Below are positions 8,153 to 16,108 of a stretch of DNA of 47,057 nucleotides, in pieces; positions within the stretch are counted from its first letter, which is position 1, and each line of letters starts with the position of its first letter. A model generated the notes under the pieces. It ran no database searches and had not been told where the DNA came from. It saw only the letters and a list, made by a program, of their open reading frames with translations. Source of the stretch: an uncultured Chlorobiaceae bacterium. GTDB lineage: Bacteria; Bacteroidota; Chlorobiia; Chlorobiales; Chlorobiaceae. The DNA lies in contig CAIJWE010000094.1 in assembly GCA_903824295.1 (NCBI GenBank), positions 1-47,057 of the forward strand, read 5' to 3'. Made by a program: the position numbers and the translations under genes.

Positions 8153-8925
8153 TCCTGCAATGCCGCAAGCCCCTCTCCGGTTGTGGCCGAGAGTTCAAAC
8201 CACTCCAGATGGTGGTTGACCCGCATGGCATTTTCACGGCATTTGGCCGCATCAAACTCCACATAAGGCAGAAGGTCGATCTTGTTGAGAATGCAGATAT
8301 CGGCCTCATGGAAGATGGTTGGATACTTCAGCGGCTTGTCGTCTCCCTCCGTCACACTGATAATGACCACTTTCAGCGCCTCGCCGAGGTCAAAAAGTGC
8401 CGGACAGACCAGATTTCCGACATTTTCGATACAGAGCAGCGAATTGTTTTGCATCTCAAGCTCTTTCATGGCGCGATTAACCATCAGGGCATCAAGATGG
8501 CATCCCGAACCGGTATTGATCTGAATCACCGGCACACCGAGCGCCTGAATCCTGTCAGCATCATTGGTGGTCTGCTGGTCGCCCTCGATAACGGCAACCG
8601 GAAAACGCTGCTGCAGGGCTGGAATAATTTTTTCGAGCAGCGAGGTTTTGCCCGAGCCTGGAGAGCTGAGCAAATTGAGCGCAAAGATCCCCCTTGCCTC
8701 AAAATATCCACGGTTTCGTTCGGCGAGCAGATTGTTTTTTTGAAGCACATCCTGTTCAAGCAGAACCTTCCGACCTGATCCCTCATGATGATGATCGCCA
8801 TGCTCATGGCTGTGATGCTCACCATGAGCGTGTTCGTGCTCGTTGACATGAAGATGATAGTCACTCTGGCCGGGTTTACGGAGCACCGCCCCGCCTTCAG
8901 TTGAACAACCGCAGGTATCACACAT
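8122..8925 (-). CDS. hypB: Nickel-inserting GTPase HypB
   Basis: HypB is the GTPase that, with HypA, delivers nickel to the hydrogenase large subunit. Residues 1-7 carry the high-affinity metal site CDTCGC. A histidine-rich stretch follows (about residues 24-50, with HEHAHGEHHSHEHGDHHH) and may store nickel. The G domain has the P-loop SPGSGKTSL, EGDQQT and NKIDLLPY. Length (267) is normal for the His-rich class. The ATG lies three bases after the hypA stop. Confidence 0.97.
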   Translation of the reverse strand: MCDTCGCSTEGGAVLRKPGQSDYHLHVNEHEHAHGEHHSHEHGDHHHEGSGRKVLLEQDVLQKNNLLAERNRGYFEARGIFALNLLSSPGSGKTSLLEKIIPALQQRFPVAVIEGDQQTTNDADRIQALGVPVIQINTGSGCHLDALMVNRAMKELEMQNNSLLCIENVGNLVCPALFDLGEALKVVIISVTEGDDKPLKYPTIFHEADICILNKIDLLPYVEFDAAKCRENAMRVNHHLEWFELSATTGEGLAALQEWLEAKMAQH

Positions 8926-8928
8926 TGC

Positions 8929-9282
8929 TTATTCTTCCTCCTCTTCTATAGTCATTGATTGAATCAAAAATTCCTCACCGGAGAGAATCTTCACCTTGAG
9001 CGACCGGCAGGCGGGGCACTCTGCATAGTAAAAGTTGACCGGAAAGGTCGTGCCGCACTCCCCGCACTCGCCCACTCCTTCCGGCTCCTCAATGGCGAGC
9101 CGCGCTCTGGCAGCAAGGGTGCCTGCCGCCGCCGCTGAAAAACAGAATTTGAGCGACTCCGGTTCAATGCCGGCAAGCTTGCCGACAAGCAGCTCAATTT
9201 CTGAAATCCATCCAGCCCCCTCCTGCCGCGCCCTCTCTTCCACTGCTTCAACAATGGAGAGCGCAATACTCATTTCGTGCAT
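8929..9282 (-). CDS. hypA: Nickel metallochaperone HypA
   Basis: A 117-residue HypA. I start it at ATG 9282, giving MHEMSIALSIVE, because His2 of MHE is the nickel ligand of the family. A GAGGG ribosome site lies about nine bases upstream. A TTG five codons further up is rejected. The zinc site is CGECGTTF with a second CPACRS pair. It is the first gene of the hyp operon hypA-B-F-C-D-E and diverges from the Moco operon. Confidence 0.95.
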   Translation of the reverse strand: MHEMSIALSIVEAVEERARQEGAGWISEIELLVGKLAGIEPESLKFCFSAAAAGTLAARARLAIEEPEGVGECGECGTTFPVNFYYAECPACRSLKVKILSGEEFLIQSMTIEEEEE

Positions 9283-9327
9283 TGAAAGTACCCTCAAAAG
9301 GAGATTGGTCGATTATTTATTTTCATG

Positions 9328-9356
9328 TATTTATACCAAGTTCCGTAGATTAGCAA
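9328..9356 (-). promoter_or_regulatory. Candidate hyp operon promoter
   Basis: On the minus strand TTGCTA (9351-9356) and TAAATA (9328-9333) are spaced by 17 bases. The start would fall near 9321, about 40 bases before hypA. The interval 9283-9439 is the only divergent control region for the hyp and moaC operons. Assigned by eye. Confidence 0.4.
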
Positions 9357-9376
9357 AAATCTTTCAAAAGAATCCA

Positions 9377-9396
9377 CCCATTAGTCCAGTAATGGG
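9377..9396 (+). promoter_or_regulatory. Perfect hairpin in the moaC leader
   Basis: CCCATTA (9377-9383) pairs with TAATGGG (9390-9396) around a six-base loop, ending 43 bases before the moaC ATG. It has no following T-run, so it is not a terminator. It is too small to be a known Moco riboswitch by itself. It could be a protein-binding or translational control element. Confidence 0.4.
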
Positions 9397-9439
9397 CAGG
9401 AGAGGGATCATAACGCAGGTGCAAAAGGGGATAGACGTA

Positions 9440-10381
9440 ATGGATTTCAGCCATATTGACAACAACGGAAACATTGCCATGGTCGATGTTTCCGCGAAAC
9501 CAGGGACGCTCAGATGTGCAAGGGCCTCCGGTTCCATCCTCATGCAGCCGGAAACGATTGAGCTGCTCTCCCGTGACGGCTTGCCCAAGGGCAATGTTCT
9601 GACAACGGCCAAGATTGCGGGTATTCTGGCGGCAAAAAATACTGCTCACCTGATCCCCCTTTGCCACCAGCTCAATCTCTCCTGGGCGGATATTGTTTTT
9701 GACGTCCAGAAAGAGCGCATCAACATTGTTGCGACGGTGAAAACAAAAGAGGCTACCGGTGTAGAGATGGAGGCTTTGACGGCCGTATCGGTTGCCGCAC
9801 TGACCATCTATGACATGTGCAAGGCGGTAGACAAGAGTATGGAGATCGGCTCAATAATACTCGAAAAAAAAACAGGCGGAAAGTCTCATCAAACTGACGG
9901 ATACAGGCCGAAAACATCAATTCTTGTCTTGTCGGACTCCATCTCTTCCGGCCGCGCGGTTGACCGGTCGGGCCAACTGCTACGTGAAGGGTTTGAGGCT
10001 GCTGGCTGCCCGATTGGGGAGCTGAAGGTCATTGCCGACAATGAGGAGGAGATTGTTGCGGTTATTGATGAGTGGACTGCAGAAGGTATCGAGCTTATCG
10101 TTACAACCGGAGGAACGGGTCTCGGACCCCGTGATGTAACCGTGGATGCTCTGCTTCCAAAATTTTCCCGTAGATTACCGGGAATTGAGGCCGCGCTTTT
10201 TAACTGGGGACAAGGAAAAACAAGGACGGCCATGCTTTCGAGGCTCGCCGCAGGTATGGTGGGCTCTTCGATGGTGATCTGCCTGCCCGGCAGCACCGGC
10301 GCAGCAAATGATGCCGTTGAGCTGCTTGTACCTGTTGTGTTTCACGCTTTTGCCATGATGAAAGGAGAGGGACACCCATGA
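9440..10381 (+). CDS. moaC: Bifunctional MoaC - Mog/MoaB fusion
   Basis: The N-terminal half (about residues 1-155) is MoaC, which with MoaA makes cyclic pyranopterin monophosphate from GTP. Motifs are MVDVSAKPGTLRCARASG, HLIPLCHQLNL and the EMEALTAVSVAALTIYDMCK signature. The C-terminal half is a Mog/MoaB domain that adenylylates molybdopterin, with LVLSDSISSGRAVDRSG and TTGGTGLGPRDVT. Such fusions are known from Chlorobi and Bacteroidetes. I start at ATG 9440 (AGGGG upstream, 313 residues). The frame is open far upstream, but that part is antisense to hypA. Confidence 0.95.
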   Translation: MDFSHIDNNGNIAMVDVSAKPGTLRCARASGSILMQPETIELLSRDGLPKGNVLTTAKIAGILAAKNTAHLIPLCHQLNLSWADIVFDVQKERINIVATVKTKEATGVEMEALTAVSVAALTIYDMCKAVDKSMEIGSIILEKKTGGKSHQTDGYRPKTSILVLSDSISSGRAVDRSGQLLREGFEAAGCPIGELKVIADNEEEIVAVIDEWTAEGIELIVTTGGTGLGPRDVTVDALLPKFSRRLPGIEAALFNWGQGKTRTAMLSRLAAGMVGSSMVICLPGSTGAANDAVELLVPVVFHAFAMMKGEGHP

Positions 10382-11601
10382 TGATCACCGTTCAGGAGGC
10401 TCACAACCTCATCAATCACTCCGTTACCGTGTTGGGAATGGAGGAGCTGCCGCTCGGCCAACTGCAGGGAAGGGTGCTTGCCCGGGAGGTAAAGGCACCC
10501 TTTTCGCTCCCCCGTTTTACCAACTCGGCCATGGATGGCTTTGCCCTCAGGTGGAGTGATATCTCCACCGCGTCGAAAGAGTCCCCGGTTCGCCTCCAGA
10601 TTACCGAAAAGATTCCGGCGGGCACACTCTCCACGTTGCCGGTTACTCCTGGATGCTGTGCGGAGATCATGACTGGTGCGCCAATGCCGGACGGGGCTGA
10701 TACGGTTCTGGCGTTTGAAGAGAGCAGCGGCTTCGGGCAGGAATTTGTCGAAATCTACAAGGCACCGAAAAAGGGTGCCAATGTTCGTTACAGCGGTGAA
10801 GAGGTGGCTCTGGATGAAGTTGTTCTCCAGAAAGGGGTCACGCTCTCGCCCTCTGAAATTGCCGTACTTGCCTCATTCGGCTTTGCATCAGCTCCGGTAC
10901 ACAAGCAGCCGAGAGTTGCCATTGTTACCGTTGGTGATGAGGTGCGTAGCCCCGGTGAAGAGCTTTCCGGTGCAGAGATCTATAACTGCAATCGCTTTTT
11001 GCTTGAGTCGGCCTGCCGCTCAATCGGCATTGAGCCGGTCATGGTTCGCCATGCCCCCGATGAGAGAGCGTTGTTGCGTGAAGTGCTCGCACTGGCTCTC
11101 GGCGAAAGTGACCTGCTCATTACGGCAGGAGGCATCTCCTCCGGAGAGTATGACTTTGTCCAGGAGGAGCTCTCGGCACTTGGTGTCACAAAAAAATTCT
11201 GGAAGATTGCTCAAAAACCGGGTAAACCCCTCTATTTCGGCTCTACGGATGAAGGAAAAGCGGTTTTTGCCCTCCCCGGCAACCCGGTTTCGGCACTGGT
11301 CTGTTTTGTTGAGTATTGCCTGCCCGCCCTCTCTGCCCTGGCAGGAAAACCGGCGCCAGTAAAATTTCGTGCAGCTCTTGCCGAGCCCTTCACTTCCGAT
11401 AAAAAACGCCACCGCTTTTTGCTCGGAAGTGTCTGGGCTGAAGAGGGGCAGCTTTTGTGCAAAGCGTCGCCGAAAGTTGAATCACACATGATCACTGCCG
11501 TCGTTGGCTCAAACTGCCTGATCGAAGCGGAGCCATCCGAGGAGCCGCTTGCGAGGGGTTCGAAGCTGCTTTGCACCATGCTTCCCTGGTCAAACCGGTA
11601 A
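10378..11601 (+). CDS. moeA: Molybdopterin molybdenumtransferase MoeA
   Basis: MoeA inserts molybdate into adenylylated molybdopterin. The 407-residue protein has FTNSAMDGFAL, the EIMTGAPMPDGADTV segment, ITAGGISSGEYDF, KPGKPLYFG and ALPGNPVSALVCF, all canonical. It begins with two ATGs overlapping the moaC stop, so translation is coupled to the Mog domain that makes its substrate. Confidence 0.97.
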   Translation: MMITVQEAHNLINHSVTVLGMEELPLGQLQGRVLAREVKAPFSLPRFTNSAMDGFALRWSDISTASKESPVRLQITEKIPAGTLSTLPVTPGCCAEIMTGAPMPDGADTVLAFEESSGFGQEFVEIYKAPKKGANVRYSGEEVALDEVVLQKGVTLSPSEIAVLASFGFASAPVHKQPRVAIVTVGDEVRSPGEELSGAEIYNCNRFLLESACRSIGIEPVMVRHAPDERALLREVLALALGESDLLITAGGISSGEYDFVQEELSALGVTKKFWKIAQKPGKPLYFGSTDEGKAVFALPGNPVSALVCFVEYCLPALSALAGKPAPVKFRAALAEPFTSDKKRHRFLLGSVWAEEGQLLCKASPKVESHMITAVVGSNCLIEAEPSEEPLARGSKLLCTMLPWSNR

Positions 11602-11605
11602 CATC

Positions 11606-12697
11606 ATGCTCTTTCACCCTTTTGAAATAGCCTTTTGCGGTTATTCCGGCTCGGGAAAAACAACCCTCATCAGGGAGGTGGTTCGCCACCTCTCTCTGCG
11701 GCATTCCATTGCCTATTACAAACATGGCTGCCACCGCTTTGAGATCGACCGTGAAGGAAAAGATTCATGGGTAGTCGGTCGGGCGGGAGCCGAAACGGTC
11801 ATGATTTCTGATCCTGAAAAAAAAGCAGTTATCACCGGCTCTGGCACAGAAACGCTGCTTGAGCGTCACGCATTTGCAGAGCACGACCTGCTCATTGTTG
11901 AAGGGCTCAAGGAGTTGCCGCTGCAAAAACTTCTCGTGGTCGATTCAGAACGCAAAATACTCGACCTCGTCAAGAGTGGCTCCGTCACCAATGTTGCTGC
12001 ACTCATCGTTCCAGACGATCCAGCCGGCTATCCACCGTTCGGCATTCCCCTCTTTCAGCGCGATAACATCGGCGCCATCGCCATCTTTATTGAAACCCTC
12101 CTGCTTGACCGTGCGTTGAAAGAGCGACCGCTGCATGGTCTGGTACTGGCCGGGGGGCGCAGCTCACGCATGGGGTGCGACAAGGCGCTGCTTGCCTACC
12201 ATGCAAGCAACCAGCTTGTTCACACGGCAAAACTGCTGCAACGGCAATGCTCTAAAGTCTTTGTTTCCTGCAGGGAGGATCAGGCAGAAGTATACCGCGA
12301 CTTCGGTATTGAACTCATCGCCGACACGTACCTCGGTATCGGGCCTCTGGGGGGGCTGCTCTCTGCTCAACGCTCCTCTCCCGATGCAGCCTGGATTATT
12401 GCGGCATGTGATCTCCCCTTTGTTGATGAGGCCATCATCCGGCAACTCTCTTCAGAGCGCGATCCCCTGCGTTTCGCAACCGCATACCGCAACCCTCAGT
12501 CGGGCTGCATTGAGCCGCTCTGCGCCTGTTATGAACCAAAATCTCGCAACCGGCTTTTGCTCCGCCATTTGGATGGAAAAAATTCACTCGCCGCGTTTCT
12601 CAACAAGTCGCGCATCAAGGAGCTTGTGCTGCAAAAGAGCGACGCGCTGCAAAACATCAATGATCAGGCCGAAAGAAACGGCGTTCACTTTTCATGA
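11606..12697 (+). CDS. mobA: Bifunctional MobB-MobA fusion (molybdenum cofactor guanylyltransferase)
   Basis: The N-terminal part (residues 1-170) is MobB, a P-loop GTP-binding protein with FCGYSGSGKTTLIREV. The C-terminal part is MobA, with the nucleotidyltransferase motif LAGGRSSRMGCDKALL, GIGPLGGLLSA and ACDLPFVDE. MobA adds GMP to Mo-molybdopterin to make the MGD cofactor required by AioA. The ATG at 11606 is four bases after the moeA stop. An upstream extension of the frame is antisense-free but overlaps moeA, so I reject it. 363 residues; the MobB-MobA order is a known fusion. Confidence 0.93.
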   Translation: MLFHPFEIAFCGYSGSGKTTLIREVVRHLSLRHSIAYYKHGCHRFEIDREGKDSWVVGRAGAETVMISDPEKKAVITGSGTETLLERHAFAEHDLLIVEGLKELPLQKLLVVDSERKILDLVKSGSVTNVAALIVPDDPAGYPPFGIPLFQRDNIGAIAIFIETLLLDRALKERPLHGLVLAGGRSSRMGCDKALLAYHASNQLVHTAKLLQRQCSKVFVSCREDQAEVYRDFGIELIADTYLGIGPLGGLLSAQRSSPDAAWIIAACDLPFVDEAIIRQLSSERDPLRFATAYRNPQSGCIEPLCACYEPKSRNRLLLRHLDGKNSLAAFLNKSRIKELVLQKSDALQNINDQAERNGVHFS

Positions 12698-12775
12698 AAA
12701 GAAGGTGAAAAATGCTCGCGTCACACAGCTCAAACGTCCCGTTTCTCTCCTTATCGACACGGCAAACACCCGAAC

Positions 12776-12828
12776 CTTAAAGTAAGCTTAAAATAGACTT
12801 AAAATACTTTTAAAAAGGACGTTAAAAG
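12776..12828 (+). promoter_or_regulatory. Ladder of 11-bp-phased TTAAAA repeats upstream of aioB
   Basis: TTAAAG at 12777 is followed by TTAAAA at 12788, 12799 and 12810, each exactly 11 bases apart, and another TTAAAA at 12822 (12 bases). Two units share the nine bases CTTAAAATA. Tandem hexamers with five-base spacers are the geometry of PhoB/PhoP-type (OmpR family) response-regulator boxes. A possible -10 (TATATC, 12831-12836) follows. The array sits 135 bases upstream of the aioB start in the 265-base interval after mobBA. The regulator's identity is inference. Confidence 0.5.
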
Positions 12829-12962
12829 GTTATATCCAAAAAGGTTTCTTACGAAATTGTTTGTAAAAAATTCAAAGAATCGACAACTTGCGGTTGGACA
12901 AAAACGGTTCCGTGCATCCGGAGCTTAACAATTGCTACCATCAACCCACGCAGGAGGAAGTT

Positions 12963-13451
12963 ATGTCGGACATCTCTCGAAGAAAGTTTCTTCAAACAAC
13001 ATCTGCTTCAGCCCTTCTCCTCTTTTCAGGACTGAGCAACACCCAGGCCGCTCCAGCGAAGAGCTACCCATCCAAAAAAATTGGCAACATCAGGAATCTC
13101 AAGCCGAATGAACCTCTTGCGTTTAACTATCCTGATGAACAGTCACCCTGTCTCTTGGTAAAGGTTGATAACGAAACCATTGGCGGAGTTGGCCCTCAAA
13201 AAAACGTTGTCTCCTTCTCTACACTCTGTACGCACATGGGCTGCCCGTTAACCTACAGCAAAGGGCGCCTTGTCTGCAAATGTCACTACTCCATGTTTGA
13301 TGTCTCCCGGAACGGTCAAACCTTTCAAGGGCTTGCCTCACAGTGGGTTGCACAAATTGTGCTGCGTCTTGATGCTGCAACCGGCAATATTTATGCCGAA
13401 GGGGTTGAAGGCCTTATTTACGGAAGAATCGGTAATCTTAAATTGAGCTAA
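12963..13451 (+). CDS. aioB: Arsenite oxidase small subunit AioB (Rieske protein)
   Basis: AioB carries a Rieske 2Fe-2S cluster and passes electrons from AioA to a periplasmic acceptor. Residues 5-11 (SRRKFLQ) form a twin-arginine signal, followed by a hydrophobic stretch and a likely cleavage near TQAAP. The Rieske motifs are C89-T-H91-M-G-C94 and C105-K-C107-H108. The disulfide-forming pair (Cys94 and Cys107) is present. I start at ATG 12963 because CAGGAGG lies six bases upstream. An upstream in-frame ATG at 12888 would bury the Tat signal. aioA follows after 14 bases. Length 162 is close to other AioB proteins. Confidence 0.92.
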   Translation: MSDISRRKFLQTTSASALLLFSGLSNTQAAPAKSYPSKKIGNIRNLKPNEPLAFNYPDEQSPCLLVKVDNETIGGVGPQKNVVSFSTLCTHMGCPLTYSKGRLVCKCHYSMFDVSRNGQTFQGLASQWVAQIVLRLDAATGNIYAEGVEGLIYGRIGNLKLS

Positions 13452-13465
13452 GGAGAAAACGAGCT

Positions 13466-16033
13466 ATGTCACTCTTCAAAAGAAAAGACTCCCTTCCCAT
13501 TCCTCCGCTGGATGCGGAAAAATATACGACGGTCTGCCAGTACTGCAGCGCCGGTTGCGGTTACAACGTCTTTGTCTGGCCTGAAAAAAGAAGCGGAACA
13601 GCAAAATCGAATGCGTTTCAGGTTGATCTGTCGCAGCAAAATCAGTTACTGTCAGGGTTTTCCTACACGGAAACCATGCATAATGTCATTACCCGCAAAA
13701 ATGGCAATAAATACAATCTTGCCATCATTCCAGCAAAAGAGTCACGCATCAACAAGGGCGACTACTCCATCAGGGGCGGCACCAATGCACAGACAGCCTA
13801 CACGCCAACCGGGCACACCAAAGATCGTCTGAAAGATCCCCTGCTCAGAAAAGAGAACGGTTTTGTAGCCATATCATGGGATGATGCCGTTGAAATCATT
13901 GCAACGGTGACCAAAAGCTCCATCGACAAATACGGAGCCGACAGTATCGCCATGAAGTTTTATGACCACGGAAGTTCCGGCCTTGGATTTGAAGACAACT
14001 GGGGTGCCGGCAAGCTTTTTTTAAGCGGCATTCAAACACACTATCTCTCAATTCACAACCGTCCGGCATACAATTCCGAGGTGTGGGGTTCAAGAGAGCG
14101 CGGTATGCATGAGCTTAACTACGATGTTGATGATGCTCGTCTGGCCGATACCATTGTGCTCTGGGGAGCGAATGCCTACGAAAGTGCTACGGTTTTTTTC
14201 ACTGAGCACATTATGCCGAACCTTCAGGGTGGTTCCGTTGAAGAGAAAAAGCAGGAATTTGATGCTGGAGAGCCAGCCGAGGAGGGACGCATTATTGTTA
14301 TTGACCCTCGCAAAAATGCCACAATAACGGTCAGCCAGGAAATTAGCGCCGAGCGGGTTCTGCATCTTCGTCCAAACCTTGGCACAGACTGGATTCTGGC
14401 CAATGCCCTTGCAAGAATTGCATGGGAAAACAAATGGTACGACAATGACTATCTCCAGAAACGCACCGACATGGTGACTTTTGAAGCCTACAAGAGCAAA
14501 TCTCTGCAGCTTGCAAAGTCCCTCGACAGCGTTCTTGCTGAGGCCGAAAAGATTACAGGGATCTCCAGAAAGGAGATGGAAGAGGCTGCCTCATGGATTG
14601 CCAAACCAAAAACAGGCGGGTTCAAGCGCAGAACCCTCACCCTGTATGAAAAGGGCATCATCTGGAACATGAAGAACTATGACCAGGTTGCCGCCATAGC
14701 ACAGCTCAATGTCCTTACCAGCAATGTTGGAAGACCGGGCACCGGCTGCGGACGGCTTGGCGGTCATCAGGAGGGATATGTAAGACCGGGCGCTCCAACA
14801 CCTGGCTCCATCTATGCTGGAGGCCCTCCAAAAAATGTCGACAACTACATCACCGGCGGTGGCGGAAAGATCTATTGGGTAGGCGCAACAGACCCCTATC
14901 TCTCAACACCGAACAGCAAGTTCTTCAAAAAATCGGTGAAAAAACGGGCAACCAACCTGCTCGATTATCTTGATAACGGCGGGATTCCTTCTGACACGAA
15001 AGCCTATATCGCAAAGGTGCTTGAGGCATTCGAAAAAACTGACGGCCTCTTCATGATTGTGCAGGATCTTTACAGGACAAACACCTCCGAAGATGCCATG
15101 CTGATCCTTCCTGCCGCCGGATGGGGAGAAGCGGTTGATACCTCAATAAACTGCCACAGCCGTCTGTTGAGGATTTATGACAAGTTCCTCGATGCTCCTG
15201 GAGAAGCGCTTCCGGACTGGAAGATTCTCGCGCTTGTCGGCAATAAACTCAAAGCACTCTACGAAGCTGACGGGAACAAGGTGATGGCCGAGCGCTTCAG
15301 CGGTATGGATTGGAAGAACGATGCCGAGGTATTTGAGGCTGGATCGCAAGAATTCGGAGACAACAAAGCCACAGAGAGTGAGGAGGCGAAACTTTCAGCA
15401 GAATGCTATAAAGGCGTAACACACGAGATGCTGCGCAAACTTGGCAACGAAGGCATCCAGACTCCTGTTCGTCAGGATCCCGCAACCGGCAAGCTTATTG
15501 GTACCAAACGCCGTTACAAGTACAGCTTTGCATCAAAGGACGGACTCTTCAAATGGTACGGCACCGATGCCTGGACAGGCTATCCGGCTGAAGTGGCAAA
15601 GTATGTCGACAATCCGGCCTACCCATTCTGGTTCACCACAGGCCGCTCCCAGCATGTCTGGCAGACCATGTACAACGACAAGAGAATTCCTGCGAAACTT
15701 TTAACAGTTCCCCTTCCCTATCTGGAAATTCACCCGGATGATGCCCTCAAGCTCAATCTGAAAACCGGTGAGATGGCAGAGGTCTTCAATGAGGAGGGCT
15801 CATGTCTGGCCCTTGTCTATGTTAATGATGCCACAAAACCGGGACTGGCCTTTGGACTCATGTACCATGCGAAAGGGACAATGAACAACCTGATCTCTTC
15901 CTATACCGATCCAAAAACCACAATACCGTGGTACAAGGGGACGAAGGTTGCTGTGAAAAAGTATACCGGCAAGCTTGATGACGCTATTAAAACAGTAAGC
16001 CTCCTGTCAAACAACGATTTTACCACCGGATAA
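13466..16033 (+). CDS. aioA: Arsenite oxidase large subunit AioA (bis-MGD molybdoenzyme)
   Basis: This is a DMSO-reductase-family molybdopterin oxidoreductase of 855 residues (A. faecalis AioA has about 825). The cluster motif is C24-X2-C27-X3-C31, followed by Ser101 in DYSIRGG. A serine at the fourth position marks the 3Fe-4S cluster typical of AioA, where most relatives have cysteine and 4Fe-4S. Other family segments are AAIAQLNVLTSNVGRPGTGCGR, with GGHQEGYVRPG, and FTTGRSQHVWQTMYNDKR near the cofactor. It has no signal peptide and would be exported with AioB by the Tat system. AAGGAG precedes the start. No aioX/S/R genes or cytochrome c gene are adjacent. Confidence 0.92.
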   Translation: MSLFKRKDSLPIPPLDAEKYTTVCQYCSAGCGYNVFVWPEKRSGTAKSNAFQVDLSQQNQLLSGFSYTETMHNVITRKNGNKYNLAIIPAKESRINKGDYSIRGGTNAQTAYTPTGHTKDRLKDPLLRKENGFVAISWDDAVEIIATVTKSSIDKYGADSIAMKFYDHGSSGLGFEDNWGAGKLFLSGIQTHYLSIHNRPAYNSEVWGSRERGMHELNYDVDDARLADTIVLWGANAYESATVFFTEHIMPNLQGGSVEEKKQEFDAGEPAEEGRIIVIDPRKNATITVSQEISAERVLHLRPNLGTDWILANALARIAWENKWYDNDYLQKRTDMVTFEAYKSKSLQLAKSLDSVLAEAEKITGISRKEMEEAASWIAKPKTGGFKRRTLTLYEKGIIWNMKNYDQVAAIAQLNVLTSNVGRPGTGCGRLGGHQEGYVRPGAPTPGSIYAGGPPKNVDNYITGGGGKIYWVGATDPYLSTPNSKFFKKSVKKRATNLLDYLDNGGIPSDTKAYIAKVLEAFEKTDGLFMIVQDLYRTNTSEDAMLILPAAGWGEAVDTSINCHSRLLRIYDKFLDAPGEALPDWKILALVGNKLKALYEADGNKVMAERFSGMDWKNDAEVFEAGSQEFGDNKATESEEAKLSAECYKGVTHEMLRKLGNEGIQTPVRQDPATGKLIGTKRRYKYSFASKDGLFKWYGTDAWTGYPAEVAKYVDNPAYPFWFTTGRSQHVWQTMYNDKRIPAKLLTVPLPYLEIHPDDALKLNLKTGEMAEVFNEEGSCLALVYVNDATKPGLAFGLMYHAKGTMNNLISSYTDPKTTIPWYKGTKVAVKKYTGKLDDAIKTVSLLSNNDFTTG

Positions 16034-16057
16034 CGACTGGTGAGCTCTCTTGCAGTG

Positions 16058-16098
16058 AAAAAGGCGCTGACTCATGAAAAAAGAGCGGCGCCTTTTTT
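16058..16098 (+). terminator. Intrinsic terminator after aioA
   Basis: AAAAAGGCGC (16058-16067) pairs with GCGCCTTTTT (16088-16097) around a 20-base loop and ends in a run of six T. It closes the aioBA unit only ten bases before the first possible moaA start. Confidence 0.8.
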
Positions 16099-16108
16099 AT
16101 CTTAACGC

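Noticed and set aside
9035-9439. N-terminal extension of the moaC frame by 135 codons
   Set aside because: The extension is antisense to hypA, is Ser/Ala-rich without motif, and a good start with a ribosome site exists at 9440.
9283-9439. Moco riboswitch upstream of moaC
   Set aside because: The region is short and shows one simple hairpin, not the multi-stem architecture of the known class.
12135-12785. Plus-strand 216-residue frame overlapping mobB-mobA
   Set aside because: It is out of frame with the clear MobA motifs and shows no recognisable domain.
13466-16033. Alternative reading as ArxA or another DMSO-reductase family enzyme
   Set aside because: The Ser at the fourth cluster position and the Tat-Rieske AioB partner match Aio. 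Arx operons lack this arrangement.
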